DNA of 60,487 bases from Bacteroidota bacterium (GTDB lineage Bacteria; Bacteroidota; Bacteroidia; JABDFU01): assembly GCA_016183775.1 (NCBI GenBank), contig JACPDY010000065.1, positions 1-60,487 on the forward strand. Reading direction: 5' to 3'. A model generated the notes under the pieces. It worked only from the letters and a program-made list of their open reading frames with translations. It ran no database searches and was not told the DNA's origin. Below, one piece after another: positions 1 through 9,223 of this stretch (position 1 is the first letter of the stretch; each line of letters opens with the position of its first letter). Position numbers and translations under genes: made by a program.

Positions 1-481
1 ATTAAATCACAAGCCTAAAGGCAAGTATTAACAACGTTTTGTTAATGTTTGTTCACTACAAAATTTTAAAATCCAAACAAGAATGCAGCATTAACAAGGG
101 CTGTAGGGTTGCGACCTCGATTCGAGTGTCAAACTCGGGAGTTTCTTATAATTATATTTTATTTCCTTGAAATCAGTTTTACCCACGAGGAAGCTTTCCA
201 GTCATTGCCAGGTACTTTAAAAAATACCGTGTTGGAACTACTCAGCGATATGACACGGAGGACTTTCATTAATGGCAAAATAAATTATAGAATGAAGAAT
301 AAAAATTAAGAGGGGGGTAAACCAGAAAATATGTACGTAATGGTGTACGTATAAAATAATAACATATTGAAAATAAATATGTTATGTGTTAAAAAGTAGC
401 CCTAAAACCGTTATTATCGGACTTTTTTATTGAGGATTTCAAGGCGCTGATGGATTTCAGGAAGTTTACCCGACTTTAAAT
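1..481. other. Gene-poor left edge
   Basis: No convincing gene is seen. A 66-codon open frame (109-309, plus strand) has no recognisable motif and is probably chance. The stretch is AT-rich and contains a short inverted repeat, AACATAT with ATATGTT (361-383), two TACGTA hexamers near 333-350, and a copy of the 19-base repeat described at 402-420. It lies just past the stop codon of the last gene of the defence operon, so it may hold that operon's 3' end, but I see no clear hairpin terminator. Confidence 0.4.
402..420 (+). repeat. 19-base repeat shared with the abiEi upstream region
   Basis: The bases CTAAAACCGTTATTATCGG match CTAAATTCGTTATTATCGG at 17258-17276 in 17 of 19 positions and in the same orientation. 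The two copies bracket the whole 13-gene defence cluster. The right copy is also one arm of the inverted repeats upstream of the AbiEi-like gene. It may therefore be a regulator-binding half-site, an island boundary repeat, or both. Confidence 0.45.
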
Positions 482-2203
482 TTATATCCTATCCAATTCT
501 TCCATAAGTGCCCTCCTCTGGATGTATTCCTTTCGGAAAATTTCAATCATCCGGTTGACCTTCTCCTTTGCCCCCAGCTTTAGCATCCTTCTCATAAACC
601 TGCATGCAGTTTTATAATTTCCCCGTCCGGTACTGCGTTTTAAGTATTCTACGATTTTCTTTTCATAAATATCTGCAAGTTCAGGTGCATAGTCTTTTGA
701 CAGGTATTTTTCATACTCGGAAATACCTTCCATATTCAGAGAATTCTGTTTAATCCACGCTAACAGTTTATCCCACCATTGCTCGTTGATGTATATTTCA
801 GCCACAAGATGAAAATCTCCAAAGCGACTATTTTTTATGATTTCTTTGACAAGTTCATGCACAAAATCTTCCCACTTGCCTTTTTCCACATGGGTTTTCA
901 TCAGCTTGTAATGTTCTCTATGATCGTGGCGGTGTGATTCAATGAACATAAGGCGTGCATATTCAATAATCTTTTCTTTGTCATGCTGCGTTTTGGCAAC
1001 TTTCAGAAGCCAGTCATACCAATCATACACAAGGCCGGGCTTATCCTTTTTATCGTGCAGAATACCTTCTTTTGCTATCTGAATGACTTTTATATAATCC
1101 TTTTTTGAAAAAGCTTTTTCAAGGGCAGTTTCCCGGAGGGAAGGATTTGACAGATTTTGTTCCATAAAGCGGTCGGCTTCTTTCTCTCCTTTTAGTTTTT
1201 TCAGAATATTCAATTTTATACTCTGCGCTTTCTCTGCTTCATATTCAGAATTTTTTACTTTATCCAAAATAGCAATAACACGTTCTCCATCTTCATTGCT
1301 TTTAATAAGACAAGATGCGAGGTCAAGCATATCAATATGCCAATCCCACCCGGAAAATATATTTTTATTGAAGGTATTCAGGCAATAACTGAACAGGTGT
1401 TTGCGAAGTTCTTCAGGCAGCTCCTTTGAGGAAGCGATTTCATGCAATAACTCCGCAGCTTCTTCTATGGGTCCGCCAATATCACCATTGCTGTCATCGG
1501 CAAATTGCAAGGCTTCGGTCATTTCCTCCATCACAGCGCAACAGAGCAGGACTGCACTTTTAGGATTTTTAAGCTGGAATTGGTTTCGTGCGGTTGTAAC
1601 CAATCCATGCACCATATTACCTACATGGCGTGTACCTGACCAATCAATAAAACCATCCCGCCCGGCAGCCTGACGCAGAATAGAACGGATTTGCTTATTG
1701 TATGTTTCTTGTGTCTCATTTTTGTTGCGATGAGCAAAAGAAGAAATAAAAAGATTCCTGAAGGAAGCATTACTTTCTGCTTTTTCGTGGATAAACTCTC
1801 TCAGTTCCTCGTGAGAAATATTATCGAGTAATTCCGTTACCTGCTGCGCAACGGTTTGTCTCTTTTTCCCTGTTCCTTTTTTTATTTTTTCCGTTCCATT
1901 CCTTTTATGGTCTGAACCTGCTCTAATATCAAGTTCCTCCTTCTGTAAATAGAAAATTACTGCTACTACATGCTTACATACAGGCCCCAAATCATAGGGA
2001 CAGGTACAGGAATAATCAGTAATAGTTTCATTTTTAATCTGCACCTCCACTGTGTAATCTTCTGTCCCCTGAACAATCGCTTCAAATTTCCCGGAAGTAA
2101 TTTCTTCAGGTGTATTTACATAACCTTTCTTAAAATAGGAAAGCCCACGCTGGAGTATGGTTTCGTCTATATATTGCTCAAATTGTCTTAATGGGATTTT
2201 CAT
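482..2203 (-). CDS. SWIM zinc-finger domain protein
   Basis: This 573-residue protein carries a SWIM-type zinc-binding motif near its N-terminus: Cys66-x-Cys68-x7-Cys76-x-His78. The rest is mostly helical and resembles the long repeat-like C-terminal regions of bacterial SWIM proteins, which are thought to bind DNA or protein; no enzymatic motif is visible. It is the last gene of the long defence operon, starting 22 bases after the stop of its upstream neighbour. A role in that system is inferred only from position. The SWIM call is firm; the function is unknown. Confidence 0.8.
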   Translation of the reverse strand: MKIPLRQFEQYIDETILQRGLSYFKKGYVNTPEEITSGKFEAIVQGTEDYTVEVQIKNETITDYSCTCPYDLGPVCKHVVAVIFYLQKEELDIRAGSDHKRNGTEKIKKGTGKKRQTVAQQVTELLDNISHEELREFIHEKAESNASFRNLFISSFAHRNKNETQETYNKQIRSILRQAAGRDGFIDWSGTRHVGNMVHGLVTTARNQFQLKNPKSAVLLCCAVMEEMTEALQFADDSNGDIGGPIEEAAELLHEIASSKELPEELRKHLFSYCLNTFNKNIFSGWDWHIDMLDLASCLIKSNEDGERVIAILDKVKNSEYEAEKAQSIKLNILKKLKGEKEADRFMEQNLSNPSLRETALEKAFSKKDYIKVIQIAKEGILHDKKDKPGLVYDWYDWLLKVAKTQHDKEKIIEYARLMFIESHRHDHREHYKLMKTHVEKGKWEDFVHELVKEIIKNSRFGDFHLVAEIYINEQWWDKLLAWIKQNSLNMEGISEYEKYLSKDYAPELADIYEKKIVEYLKRSTGRGNYKTACRFMRRMLKLGAKEKVNRMIEIFRKEYIQRRALMEELDRI

Positions 2204-2225
2204 TGCCTAAAAATCTACCTGCCCT

Positions 2226-3053
2226 TTAAATTGATATTCCCGGAATATTTATTTTACTGATGCACCAATAATTGTATTCGTATTTTAATTGAAATTCTGC
2301 TATTCCTGAAAAAGTTTTTTTCTCATTGCTTCCTTCAATAGTTCCTGTGTATTTTATATCAAAAGTGGCTTTCGCTTTTTCCTCGCTTACATGCAACGAG
2401 GTTACTTTAAAGTATTGCAATTTTAAAAATATGTATGCGTCCCGGAATAACTGCATCTTTTTTATGGCTTCACTCTGCTTTATAACACCGCTTTCCGAAT
2501 TTATTTCATTAGCCATCGCCATAAAAGAAGGATTTAGGTCTAACTTTTTGTTCAAAAGAACTTCCATAAATTCCCTGCAATGATTTTTAATATCATGTTC
2601 GTGGTTAGGATGGAATTCTTCATAAATGTAATTGTGCGTCATCCCCTCCATCACCATATAGTCTGTTTCTTCCTGAAATAGTTCTTCGGTAATAAAGCGA
2701 TATAGTTCTCGGTCTTCTACTTTACAGATAGTGTCAATACAAATTGACTTTTCGCCAAGCAGATTTAAAATCCTTTTCAACTCGGATTTGATTTCTGTTT
2801 CAGGAATTTCACTCACAGGCTTATATGCCGGCCTACCGATAAAATCATATATCACTACTCTTTTATTTTTTGCATAAGCGTCCTCAAACTGCTGTACTTG
2901 ATCCAGCCATTGGCTTTCCATTTCAGGGGACAGTTTCTTCTCTCCTTCAGAGAAAAAATTAGCCCCATGCTCCAATGAAAGTTTCATTTTCTTTATCTCA
3001 TTCTCTATGCGGAGCTTGTTGAGTTCTTCGTTTTTCTCAGAAAAATCGTCCAT
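2226..3053 (-). CDS. Hypothetical protein in defence operon
   Basis: I do not recognise this 275-residue protein. The first 30 residues are charged and likely helical. The middle is acidic, with a His-rich stretch around residues 145-155. The last 60-70 residues alternate beta-strand-like segments ending in a Trp-containing strand (YNYWCISKI), which recalls NTF2-like folds, but this is a guess. There is no signal peptide or membrane segment. It sits 27 bases after hsdR and 22 bases before the SWIM gene on the same strand, so it is very likely co-transcribed with the restriction genes. Confidence 0.6.
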   Translation of the reverse strand: MDDFSEKNEELNKLRIENEIKKMKLSLEHGANFFSEGEKKLSPEMESQWLDQVQQFEDAYAKNKRVVIYDFIGRPAYKPVSEIPETEIKSELKRILNLLGEKSICIDTICKVEDRELYRFITEELFQEETDYMVMEGMTHNYIYEEFHPNHEHDIKNHCREFMEVLLNKKLDLNPSFMAMANEINSESGVIKQSEAIKKMQLFRDAYIFLKLQYFKVTSLHVSEEKAKATFDIKYTGTIEGSNEKKTFSGIAEFQLKYEYNYWCISKINIPGISI

Positions 3054-3080
3054 GTAATTTGCTTGTTTATGAAAGTTATT

Positions 3081-6000
3081 TTATGAATTATTCAACACAT
3101 TTTCTGCCATCATTTCAGCCTGTTTCAGAACAGTATCTATTGCCTTTTGTTCCAAATCCGGAGGATAGCCGTATTTTTTTAGGGTACGCCTTACCAATAC
3201 CATTAGTTTAGCGCGCGCACTTTCGCGGATCGTCCAGTCAATGGTGGCATTGGTTCTTACCTTATCGGCGATTTCACGGGCAATATCCTTTAGGGTATCA
3301 TCACCCAACACTTGCACTGCGCTATCATTTATTTCCAGCGCATTGTAAAAAGCCACTTCGTCATTGTTCAAACCGAGTTTCTCGCCTTCCTTATCTGATT
3401 CTTTTATTTGTTTGGCAATGTTGATGAGTTCTTGAATAATTTCAGCAGTTGTCAGCAGATTATTCTGATAGCGTTTGATAGCACCTTCCAGCATTTCCAG
3501 AAGTTTTCTGCTCTTAACAAGGTTGGTTTTCGCTCTTGCCTTCAATTCATTGTTCAGAATTTTTTTCAGCAATTCAATCGCCAAATTTTTGTGCTGCATT
3601 CCCTGTACTTCCAGTAAAAACTCGTCAGAGAGAATTTCAAGACCGGAAATTTCCGGCTTGCTCATCCCGGCAGCATCAAAAATATCAATTACCTTATCGC
3701 TGCTTAATGCTTCATCCACAATTTGCTTAATAGCCGTTTCAATTTCTACATCTGTTCTGCCACCACCGGCCGGAGCATCAAATTTTGCCAACCGTGCCTT
3801 TACTGCCTGAAAGAATGCCACTTCCGGTAAATGCGTCTGAACTTCTTCTTTGGTAATACAAAGAGAAAGAGCCTGACTGAGCAAGCTTACTTCACGGATA
3901 AATCTCTCCTTACCTTCCTGCCTGTCTGCCGTGCCGTCACAGGCAGACAAGCCCAAAATATGTTCCTCAGCTTGCAGAATGATAGATAATTTTTGTTGGG
4001 CATCAACGGAAAAGAATCTTCTGTAATTGAATTTAAGGCTGTTTTGATAGTAGGCCTGCGGTTCTTCTACCAAAATATCTTTCCGGGTATTGCTTTCTTC
4101 GTTGAACATTTGCCGGATCACTTCCAGTTTTTCGGTAAATATTTCAAATGCTTTTTCAATATTTTCTGCTGGATTTCCTTTCCCGCCCGCTTCACCGTAG
4201 AATGAAAGGGCTTTTTTCAGGTCGGTGGCAATGCCGAGGTAGTCCACAATCAGGCCGCCCGCTTTGTCTTTGAAAACACGGTTTACCCTTGCTATGGCCT
4301 GCATCAGGTTATGCCCTCTCATAGGCTTGTCAACATACATCGTGTTCAAACAGGGAGCATCAAAACCCGTCAGCCACATATCACGAACAATGACAAGTTT
4401 CAATTCGTCAGAGGGATCCTTCATGCGTTCCGATAAATCTTTTCGCTGCTGTTTTGTAGTATGGTGTTTTGAAATTTCGGGACCGTCAGCACTATTGGTT
4501 GTCATCACCACCTTTATAATGCCTTTGGTCATATCGTCGCTGTGCCAATCCGGTTTGAGGGCAATAATTTCTTTATAGAGGTCGGCAGCAATTCTGCGGC
4601 TCATGGCAACAATCATCGCCTTGCCTTCAAATACGGTTTGTCTTTTTTCAAAGTGGGTAACAATATCTTTTGCCAGATTCTTCACCCTGTCCTGGTTCCC
4701 TACAATGGCTTCAAGTTTTGTCCATTTCGCTTTTGCTTTTTGCTTTTCAGTTATTTCTTCATCCTGCTCCAATTCTTTATCAAATTCCTGAATCAATCTT
4801 CTGCCTTCTTCATCCAGATTAACTTTCGCTAATCTGCTTTCATAGAAAATTTTAACAGTTGCTCCGTCATCCACTGCATCTTTAATATCATAGCGGTCAA
4901 TATAATTTCCGAAAACCTGCGGTGTATTTACGTCTGTGCCTTCAATCGGAGTGCCTGTAAAACCAATGTAGGTGGCGTTGGGCAGGGCATCCCGCATATA
5001 CTTCGCAAAGCCATAAGCAAGGCGCTTATCTATTACCTTTCCTTTGGCATCTTTTACATCGAGGTATTTTGCCTCGAAACCGTATTGTGTCCGGTGGGCT
5101 TCATCTGCAATGACTACGACATTCTTTCTATCTGAAAGCTGGTCATATACAGATTTATTACCGTCAGGCAAGAATTTCTGAATGGTGGTAAACACAATGC
5201 CACCGCTGGCTACCTTCAGCAATTCTTTCAGGTGGTCCCGACTCTCTGCCTGCACCGGCTCCTGCCTCAATAGCTGAACTGAAGATGCAAAGGTGTCGAA
5301 CAACTGGTCGTCCAGATCGTTGCGGTCGGTAATAACCACAATGGTAGGGTTCTTCATTTCGGGAGAGGTAATGAGCTTACCCGAATAGAAAACCATGCTC
5401 AAACTTTTCCCTGATCCTTGTGTGTGCCAAACTACACCGCCCCGTTTATCTCCGTCTGTTCCAGATGCGTTGATAGTTGATTGCACGGCTTTGTTTACCG
5501 CATAATATTGATGGTAGGCGGCCAGCTTTTTAACGGTTTGAATTTGAATTAACCCTGTTTTGGCATCTTCTTTCTTTGATTTCTCGAACACAATAAAGTT
5601 GCGCGCCAAATCAAGCATTGTTGCCGGTTGGAACATGCCTTTCAGCAAGGTCTCTAATTGCGGCTTGAAGCGGGAAGCTAATTTTAGATTTTCTTCGGTT
5701 TTGTATGGATTGTTGCGTCCTGCTGCAATTTCTCTTTTGATCCACTTTCTACCGAAACCCGTTTTCAAATCACTTTCCCGCTTTACTGACTCTTCCCGTG
5801 TTTTAAATTCTTCATAATGAATTATACAAACAGGTTTATGAGATTTTGTCCATTTCGCACCCTTACCTGAAATATGCTCTTGCCATCTTTTTTCAAGATT
5901 TTCAGTTTGCCCTATGTAATAACTTCCATTATCACACTCTAAAACATAAACGAAAAAGCCGTCAGCTGTTTTTCTGCCTGTGCGTTGCACGCAGACAGGC

Positions 6001-6644
6001 CATGTCATGTACCGGCTCAGGTCTGCTGAAACGCTTCCTGCCTTGCATTCTAGACCATCGCTGATAATGCAAATGGCATTGTAAGTGAACAGTGAAGGAA
6101 TAATGGCCTTGTATGTCTGAATTTGTTTGTAAGCGCTCAGGATGTCTGCATTTTCATCTGCCGCATTTTTCAGTTCAATTACCACCAGTGGAATGCCATT
6201 AACGAAAAGCAATACATCCGGGCGTTTGTTCTGGTTATTCTCAATAATGGTGTATTGATTCACCACCAGAAACTGGTTGTTGGCAGGGTTTTCAAAATCA
6301 ATCAACGCCACTTCATGACTGCGCTCATAGCCGTTTTGCTGATAGGGAATTTTTACCTTCTCGATTAAAAGACGGTGAAATTCCTCGTTGTTATGCAGCA
6401 AATCGGGTGAAGCAATCCGCAATACTTTTTGAACGGCTGCCTCCTGAGCATCTGCCGGAATGTGAGGATTAATTTTCGCAATGGCTGCCCTGATCCTGCT
6501 GGATAAAATAATCTGGCTGAAATTTTCACGCTCACAAAATAATCCCTCCGGTGAAATCTCCTTGCCATTGGCATATTCCCATCCCTGCGATTGCAAAATT
6601 TCAATCGCTGATTCTTCTATGATATTTTCGGTGATGGGTTTCAT
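3081..6644 (-). CDS. hsdR: Type I restriction enzyme R subunit with inserted GIY-YIG domain
   Basis: HsdR supplies the DNA translocation and cleavage activity of a type I restriction complex. The N-terminal PD-(D/E)XK nuclease is visible as Asp143 and Glu157-x-Lys159. The Walker A motif is at residues 407-414 (HTQGSGKS), and the helicase DEAH-type box follows in VVVIADEAHRTQ. At 1187 residues it is longer than most HsdR proteins because about 95 residues (about 216-318) are inserted between the nuclease and motor domains. The insert carries a complete-looking GIY-YIG signature. A second small in-frame palindrome insertion lies near residue 900. It directly abuts the Mrr-like gene upstream. 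The frame is open throughout, so the enzyme may be functional. Confidence 0.93.
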   Translation of the reverse strand: MKPITENIIEESAIEILQSQGWEYANGKEISPEGLFCERENFSQIILSSRIRAAIAKINPHIPADAQEAAVQKVLRIASPDLLHNNEEFHRLLIEKVKIPYQQNGYERSHEVALIDFENPANNQFLVVNQYTIIENNQNKRPDVLLFVNGIPLVVIELKNAADENADILSAYKQIQTYKAIIPSLFTYNAICIISDGLECKAGSVSADLSRYMTWPVCVQRTGRKTADGFFVYVLECDNGSYYIGQTENLEKRWQEHISGKGAKWTKSHKPVCIIHYEEFKTREESVKRESDLKTGFGRKWIKREIAAGRNNPYKTEENLKLASRFKPQLETLLKGMFQPATMLDLARNFIVFEKSKKEDAKTGLIQIQTVKKLAAYHQYYAVNKAVQSTINASGTDGDKRGGVVWHTQGSGKSLSMVFYSGKLITSPEMKNPTIVVITDRNDLDDQLFDTFASSVQLLRQEPVQAESRDHLKELLKVASGGIVFTTIQKFLPDGNKSVYDQLSDRKNVVVIADEAHRTQYGFEAKYLDVKDAKGKVIDKRLAYGFAKYMRDALPNATYIGFTGTPIEGTDVNTPQVFGNYIDRYDIKDAVDDGATVKIFYESRLAKVNLDEEGRRLIQEFDKELEQDEEITEKQKAKAKWTKLEAIVGNQDRVKNLAKDIVTHFEKRQTVFEGKAMIVAMSRRIAADLYKEIIALKPDWHSDDMTKGIIKVVMTTNSADGPEISKHHTTKQQRKDLSERMKDPSDELKLVIVRDMWLTGFDAPCLNTMYVDKPMRGHNLMQAIARVNRVFKDKAGGLIVDYLGIATDLKKALSFYGEAGGKGNPAENIEKAFEIFTEKLEVIRQMFNEESNTRKDILVEEPQAYYQNSLKFNYRRFFSVDAQQKLSIILQAEEHILGLSACDGTADRQEGKERFIREVSLLSQALSLCITKEEVQTHLPEVAFFQAVKARLAKFDAPAGGGRTDVEIETAIKQIVDEALSSDKVIDIFDAAGMSKPEISGLEILSDEFLLEVQGMQHKNLAIELLKKILNNELKARAKTNLVKSRKLLEMLEGAIKRYQNNLLTTAEIIQELINIAKQIKESDKEGEKLGLNNDEVAFYNALEINDSAVQVLGDDTLKDIAREIADKVRTNATIDWTIRESARAKLMVLVRRTLKKYGYPPDLEQKAIDTVLKQAEMMAENVLNNS
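3920..3952. repeat. Palindromic element inside hsdR, copy 1
   Basis: Arms GCCTGTCTGCC (3920-3930) and GGCAGACAAGC (3942-3952) pair at 10 of 11 positions around an 11-base spacer. The element is in frame and encodes the Ser/Asp/Gly-rich insert around HsdR residue 900 (SACDGTADRQEGK). Its 10-base core GCCTGTCTGC occurs in reverse orientation in the second hsdR palindrome at 5991-6000. This resembles dispersed palindromes that insert into coding sequence in Bacteroidota. Confidence 0.65.
5691..6000 (-). other. In-frame GIY-YIG domain insertion within hsdR
   Basis: HsdR residues about 216-318 interrupt the expected join between the YMTW motif after the nuclease domain and the helicase lead-in (ASRFKPQLETLL). 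The segment begins with palindrome-encoded residues PVCVQRTGR. It then has the fold signature of stand-alone URI/YhbQ-like GIY-YIG proteins: VYV (232-234), Tyr243-Ile-Gly245, Arg253, His257 and Glu290. Its ending (GFGRKWIKREI) resembles the C-terminus of small free-standing GIY-YIG ORFs. Capture of such an ORF by insertion is the simplest reading. Whether the domain cuts DNA is unknown. Confidence 0.8.
5976..6000. repeat. Palindromic element inside hsdR, copy 2, at the GIY-YIG insertion
   Basis: GCCTGT and ACAGGC arms flank an inner GCGT/ACGC stem, giving an imperfect palindrome of 25 bases at the upstream edge of the GIY-YIG insertion. On the minus strand it encodes PVCVQRTGR, which separates the YMTW motif from the KTADG residues that normally follow closely. 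It shares the core GCCTGTCTGC with the element at 3920-3952. Its position suggests that the palindrome and the endonuclease-like ORF are connected. Confidence 0.65.
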
Positions 6645-7610
6645 TTACATTGGTATCAAACCGATTTTTAAACCTAATTTTTCTCTGAATTCATTTGGAA
6701 TTTCATCCCAATGCTCCGCCAACAATTCAACAAATTGATTTCCATTGATTAAACCTATTCTTGGAAAATTCGCATCCAGTGCCACTTCTTTTGATTTTTT
6801 ATCAAATTGTGCGGTGGTAATAAATGCACCTTGTCCATCTCTCGGAATATTTTGCCTCAATGCCTTTACATCTGATGATTTTATAGTTGAATCTGGCTTG
6901 TAGCGTTTCGCCTGAACAAATATCTTCACCTTTGCCATTCCAGCTATATTTAATTCACCTGTGGCATCTACACCGCCATCACCGGGCCTTCCGGTATGTT
7001 CAGTGCCTTCAAATCCCAATGCAGCTAACAGATGCGTAATTAAAATTTCAAATTCTTTAGCATCCAATTCCATCAAACGGTCAAGAATGGTTTTGTGATA
7101 ATTATATTCAATTAGTCCTTCTTTTGGTGCAATAAATTTTGTTTCGCCGATTACCGAAAAGAAATTCTGTAGTTGTGAAACCTTGAATACGGTAAGGGAT
7201 GACCGTATGGTATTTTGAAAAGGAACCGAAAAGGAATTTCTTGGCAACTCATTGATCCATTTTACCTTCTTGCGGTGCGGATATGGGCATCCGTCTTTTG
7301 AATGGAGCTCATAATAATAATCGCTTTCCACAATGCCATAATGAATATGGTCGCTATTCACCGATTGAGCAATAACGTAATCTCCTTTTTGTATTTCGAA
7401 CAGAAACCTGCTGATCTGTCCTACCTGTTGACCTAATACCAAACTATTCTTCTCTTTATGATATTCTTCATAGATAGGATATAGTTCTTCTCGGGTTTTA
7501 ATTTTTGATAAGTCCATTTCATCAAGCCAGCCAATAGCTGCATATCCTCCCTTTATAAATTGGGGGGTGTATTGGCCATAATTTGAACGAACTACAAAAA
7601 GATTTGGCAT
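6645..7610 (-). CDS. Mrr-like restriction endonuclease
   Basis: This 321-residue protein has a C-terminal Mrr-type catalytic domain of the PD-(D/E)XK fold. Asp215 lies in DGGVDATG and Gln233-x-Lys235 in FVQAKRY, the Asp...Gln-x-Lys variant typical of Mrr. The N-terminal 150 residues look like a sensory or DNA-reading domain with strand-rich segments (FEIQKGDYVIAQS), possibly PUA/EVE-like. Mrr enzymes cut DNA carrying foreign methylation. The gene lies 17 bases after the DUF6119-type gene and ends immediately before hsdR, so it is embedded in the type I operon as an accessory nuclease. Confidence 0.85.
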   Translation of the reverse strand: MPNLFVVRSNYGQYTPQFIKGGYAAIGWLDEMDLSKIKTREELYPIYEEYHKEKNSLVLGQQVGQISRFLFEIQKGDYVIAQSVNSDHIHYGIVESDYYYELHSKDGCPYPHRKKVKWINELPRNSFSVPFQNTIRSSLTVFKVSQLQNFFSVIGETKFIAPKEGLIEYNYHKTILDRLMELDAKEFEILITHLLAALGFEGTEHTGRPGDGGVDATGELNIAGMAKVKIFVQAKRYKPDSTIKSSDVKALRQNIPRDGQGAFITTAQFDKKSKEVALDANFPRIGLINGNQFVELLAEHWDEIPNEFREKLGLKIGLIPM

Positions 7611-7627
7611 ACTGATATATTTTAAAC

Positions 7628-9223
7628 TTAGGTTTCTGATTCTTCTTCAACTCCCCTTTTCACGGAAACTATTTTCTTCAACGTTACTTTATAGCCATAA
7701 CCTTCCAGTCTCCTTTTGGCATTTTTTATACTCACTTTGCTGAAAAAGGGGAGGTGCGGACGTTCGTCTTGACTGTTGCTTATTATCGTGAAAACTATTT
7801 CGTAACTTGATGGATCAGGTTTATTGCCAGGATTGATCAGTTTCCTTCCACTTGGCAATTTTTTATTCAGTTCCTTTCTGAATTTTGGATCCTGAATAAA
7901 TAGTTCTCCCGAAACACTTCCCTGCATAAACAGGTGGCTTAAAACACTCGATCCTCCATAATGCTTTACATGAACTATTTTGTTATCAGAAGTTAGTAAA
8001 TCGCAGAATTCTATTTTGCTATGCCCACCCCCATAGATAATTTCTTTTCGATCCATGCAAACAATGGAAGAATCTCCCAAAGCTACACTCTCATTGTATT
8101 CAGATTCATTTTTATGATTGTATTCCGGAAGGGTTATATCTGATAGCTGGATATTATTATAGCTTGAGTTTATTTCATCAACAAATCCCGATGCAATTTC
8201 ATACCATTTTCCATTGTTAATCACATATATTTTATCACCTTGAGTTACTTCTCCATAAATACACTTGTAGATTGACCAGCTGTCAATTTCACTATCATTT
8301 GACGCAGAAAAAGCAGTCAATGTTTTTGTCTTAATCTGCTGAACGGAATCAAAATTTTGATAATGATTCAAAAATTCCGTGATAGATATATCATCGGATA
8401 GTTTGTCTTGACGAGGAAGGTATTTAAACCCTTTTACATCCCACCAGTCTATTAGGTCAGGGACGGACATCCATAGCTTATCGAGCTCTTTTGCATTTAA
8501 CCTGCGAAGCAGCTCGGCATTCAAGTTTTCGATCAGTTTATGATTTTTTATTTCCTGAATCTGATCAATCCAGCCGAATTCCTCTTTATATTTTGGACTA
8601 ATATATTGCGCATAACAGAGTTTCAAAAATTCTATTGCATTGTTGACATTCACCTTTACAGAGAGACTCAGCGAATCACCACCTGTGATTATTTTCCCAA
8701 ACTGATCAAGAGAAGATTGTCCTGTTACTGAACGAACTAAATCCTGCTCTATATCAAAGCCAAAATCCGAGAATGTAGCACCTTTACTCATCTGTTCTTT
8801 GCTTATTTTAGAGACAGCTCCAATGCTGTTTTTTTCTATGCTGCGTATGTTATTCGGTTTTATTGTGTTTAAAGTGGTACGCAAGCCGAATCTTTCATCA
8901 ATAACGCCGTCTTTTAACATATGCCTGCCCGTTCCGAAGCAGAAAGCAAAGCGTACAGTGGTCGTATCTATATTAATCTGAACCAATAATACTCCTTTAG
9001 CAGCAGCGGTTTTCAGATGGGAGGTATCTCCAAGAGAATTGGCAAAAAACTTTTTAACCCAATCTGGCTCTCTCGTGGGGGAACTTGCATAATAAAATGT
9101 TCCTATTCCACTAATTTCTTTTTGGGGAGAGATACTTTTGAGAATCTTATCCGGAGTATCAAATCCTTCTTTAATCAGGTATATGGATAGTCTGTTAGTT
9201 TTTGATTCCATCCTTGCATGCAT
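7628..9223 (-). CDS. DUF6119 / TIGR04141-type sporadically distributed protein
   Basis: The 531-residue sequence matches the pattern I know for the DUF6119 (TIGR04141) family: an N-terminal LSIYLIKEG strand, a central FCFGTGRHML segment, a long LDQFGKIITGGDSLSL region, and a C-terminal LFMQGSVSGELF segment. These proteins occur patchily next to restriction and other defence genes, and their activity is not established. No signal peptide or membrane segment is seen. The start could be Met5 (9211) rather than Met1. Either way it overlaps the end of hsdS, indicating translational coupling. Confidence in the family is moderate to good; the function is unknown. Confidence 0.72.
   Translation of the reverse strand: MHARMESKTNRLSIYLIKEGFDTPDKILKSISPQKEISGIGTFYYASSPTREPDWVKKFFANSLGDTSHLKTAAAKGVLLVQINIDTTTVRFAFCFGTGRHMLKDGVIDERFGLRTTLNTIKPNNIRSIEKNSIGAVSKISKEQMSKGATFSDFGFDIEQDLVRSVTGQSSLDQFGKIITGGDSLSLSVKVNVNNAIEFLKLCYAQYISPKYKEEFGWIDQIQEIKNHKLIENLNAELLRRLNAKELDKLWMSVPDLIDWWDVKGFKYLPRQDKLSDDISITEFLNHYQNFDSVQQIKTKTLTAFSASNDSEIDSWSIYKCIYGEVTQGDKIYVINNGKWYEIASGFVDEINSSYNNIQLSDITLPEYNHKNESEYNESVALGDSSIVCMDRKEIIYGGGHSKIEFCDLLTSDNKIVHVKHYGGSSVLSHLFMQGSVSGELFIQDPKFRKELNKKLPSGRKLINPGNKPDPSSYEIVFTIISNSQDERPHLPFFSKVSIKNAKRRLEGYGYKVTLKKIVSVKRGVEEESET

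Noticed and set aside
109-309. 66-codon open frame at the left edge
   Set aside because: No recognisable motif, unlikely composition and no promoter; most probably chance in AT-rich DNA.
409-425. Hairpin plus T-run as terminator of the defence operon
   Set aside because: Only three pairs (CCG/CGG) form around the T-run, too weak to call; the same word is better explained by the 19-base repeat.
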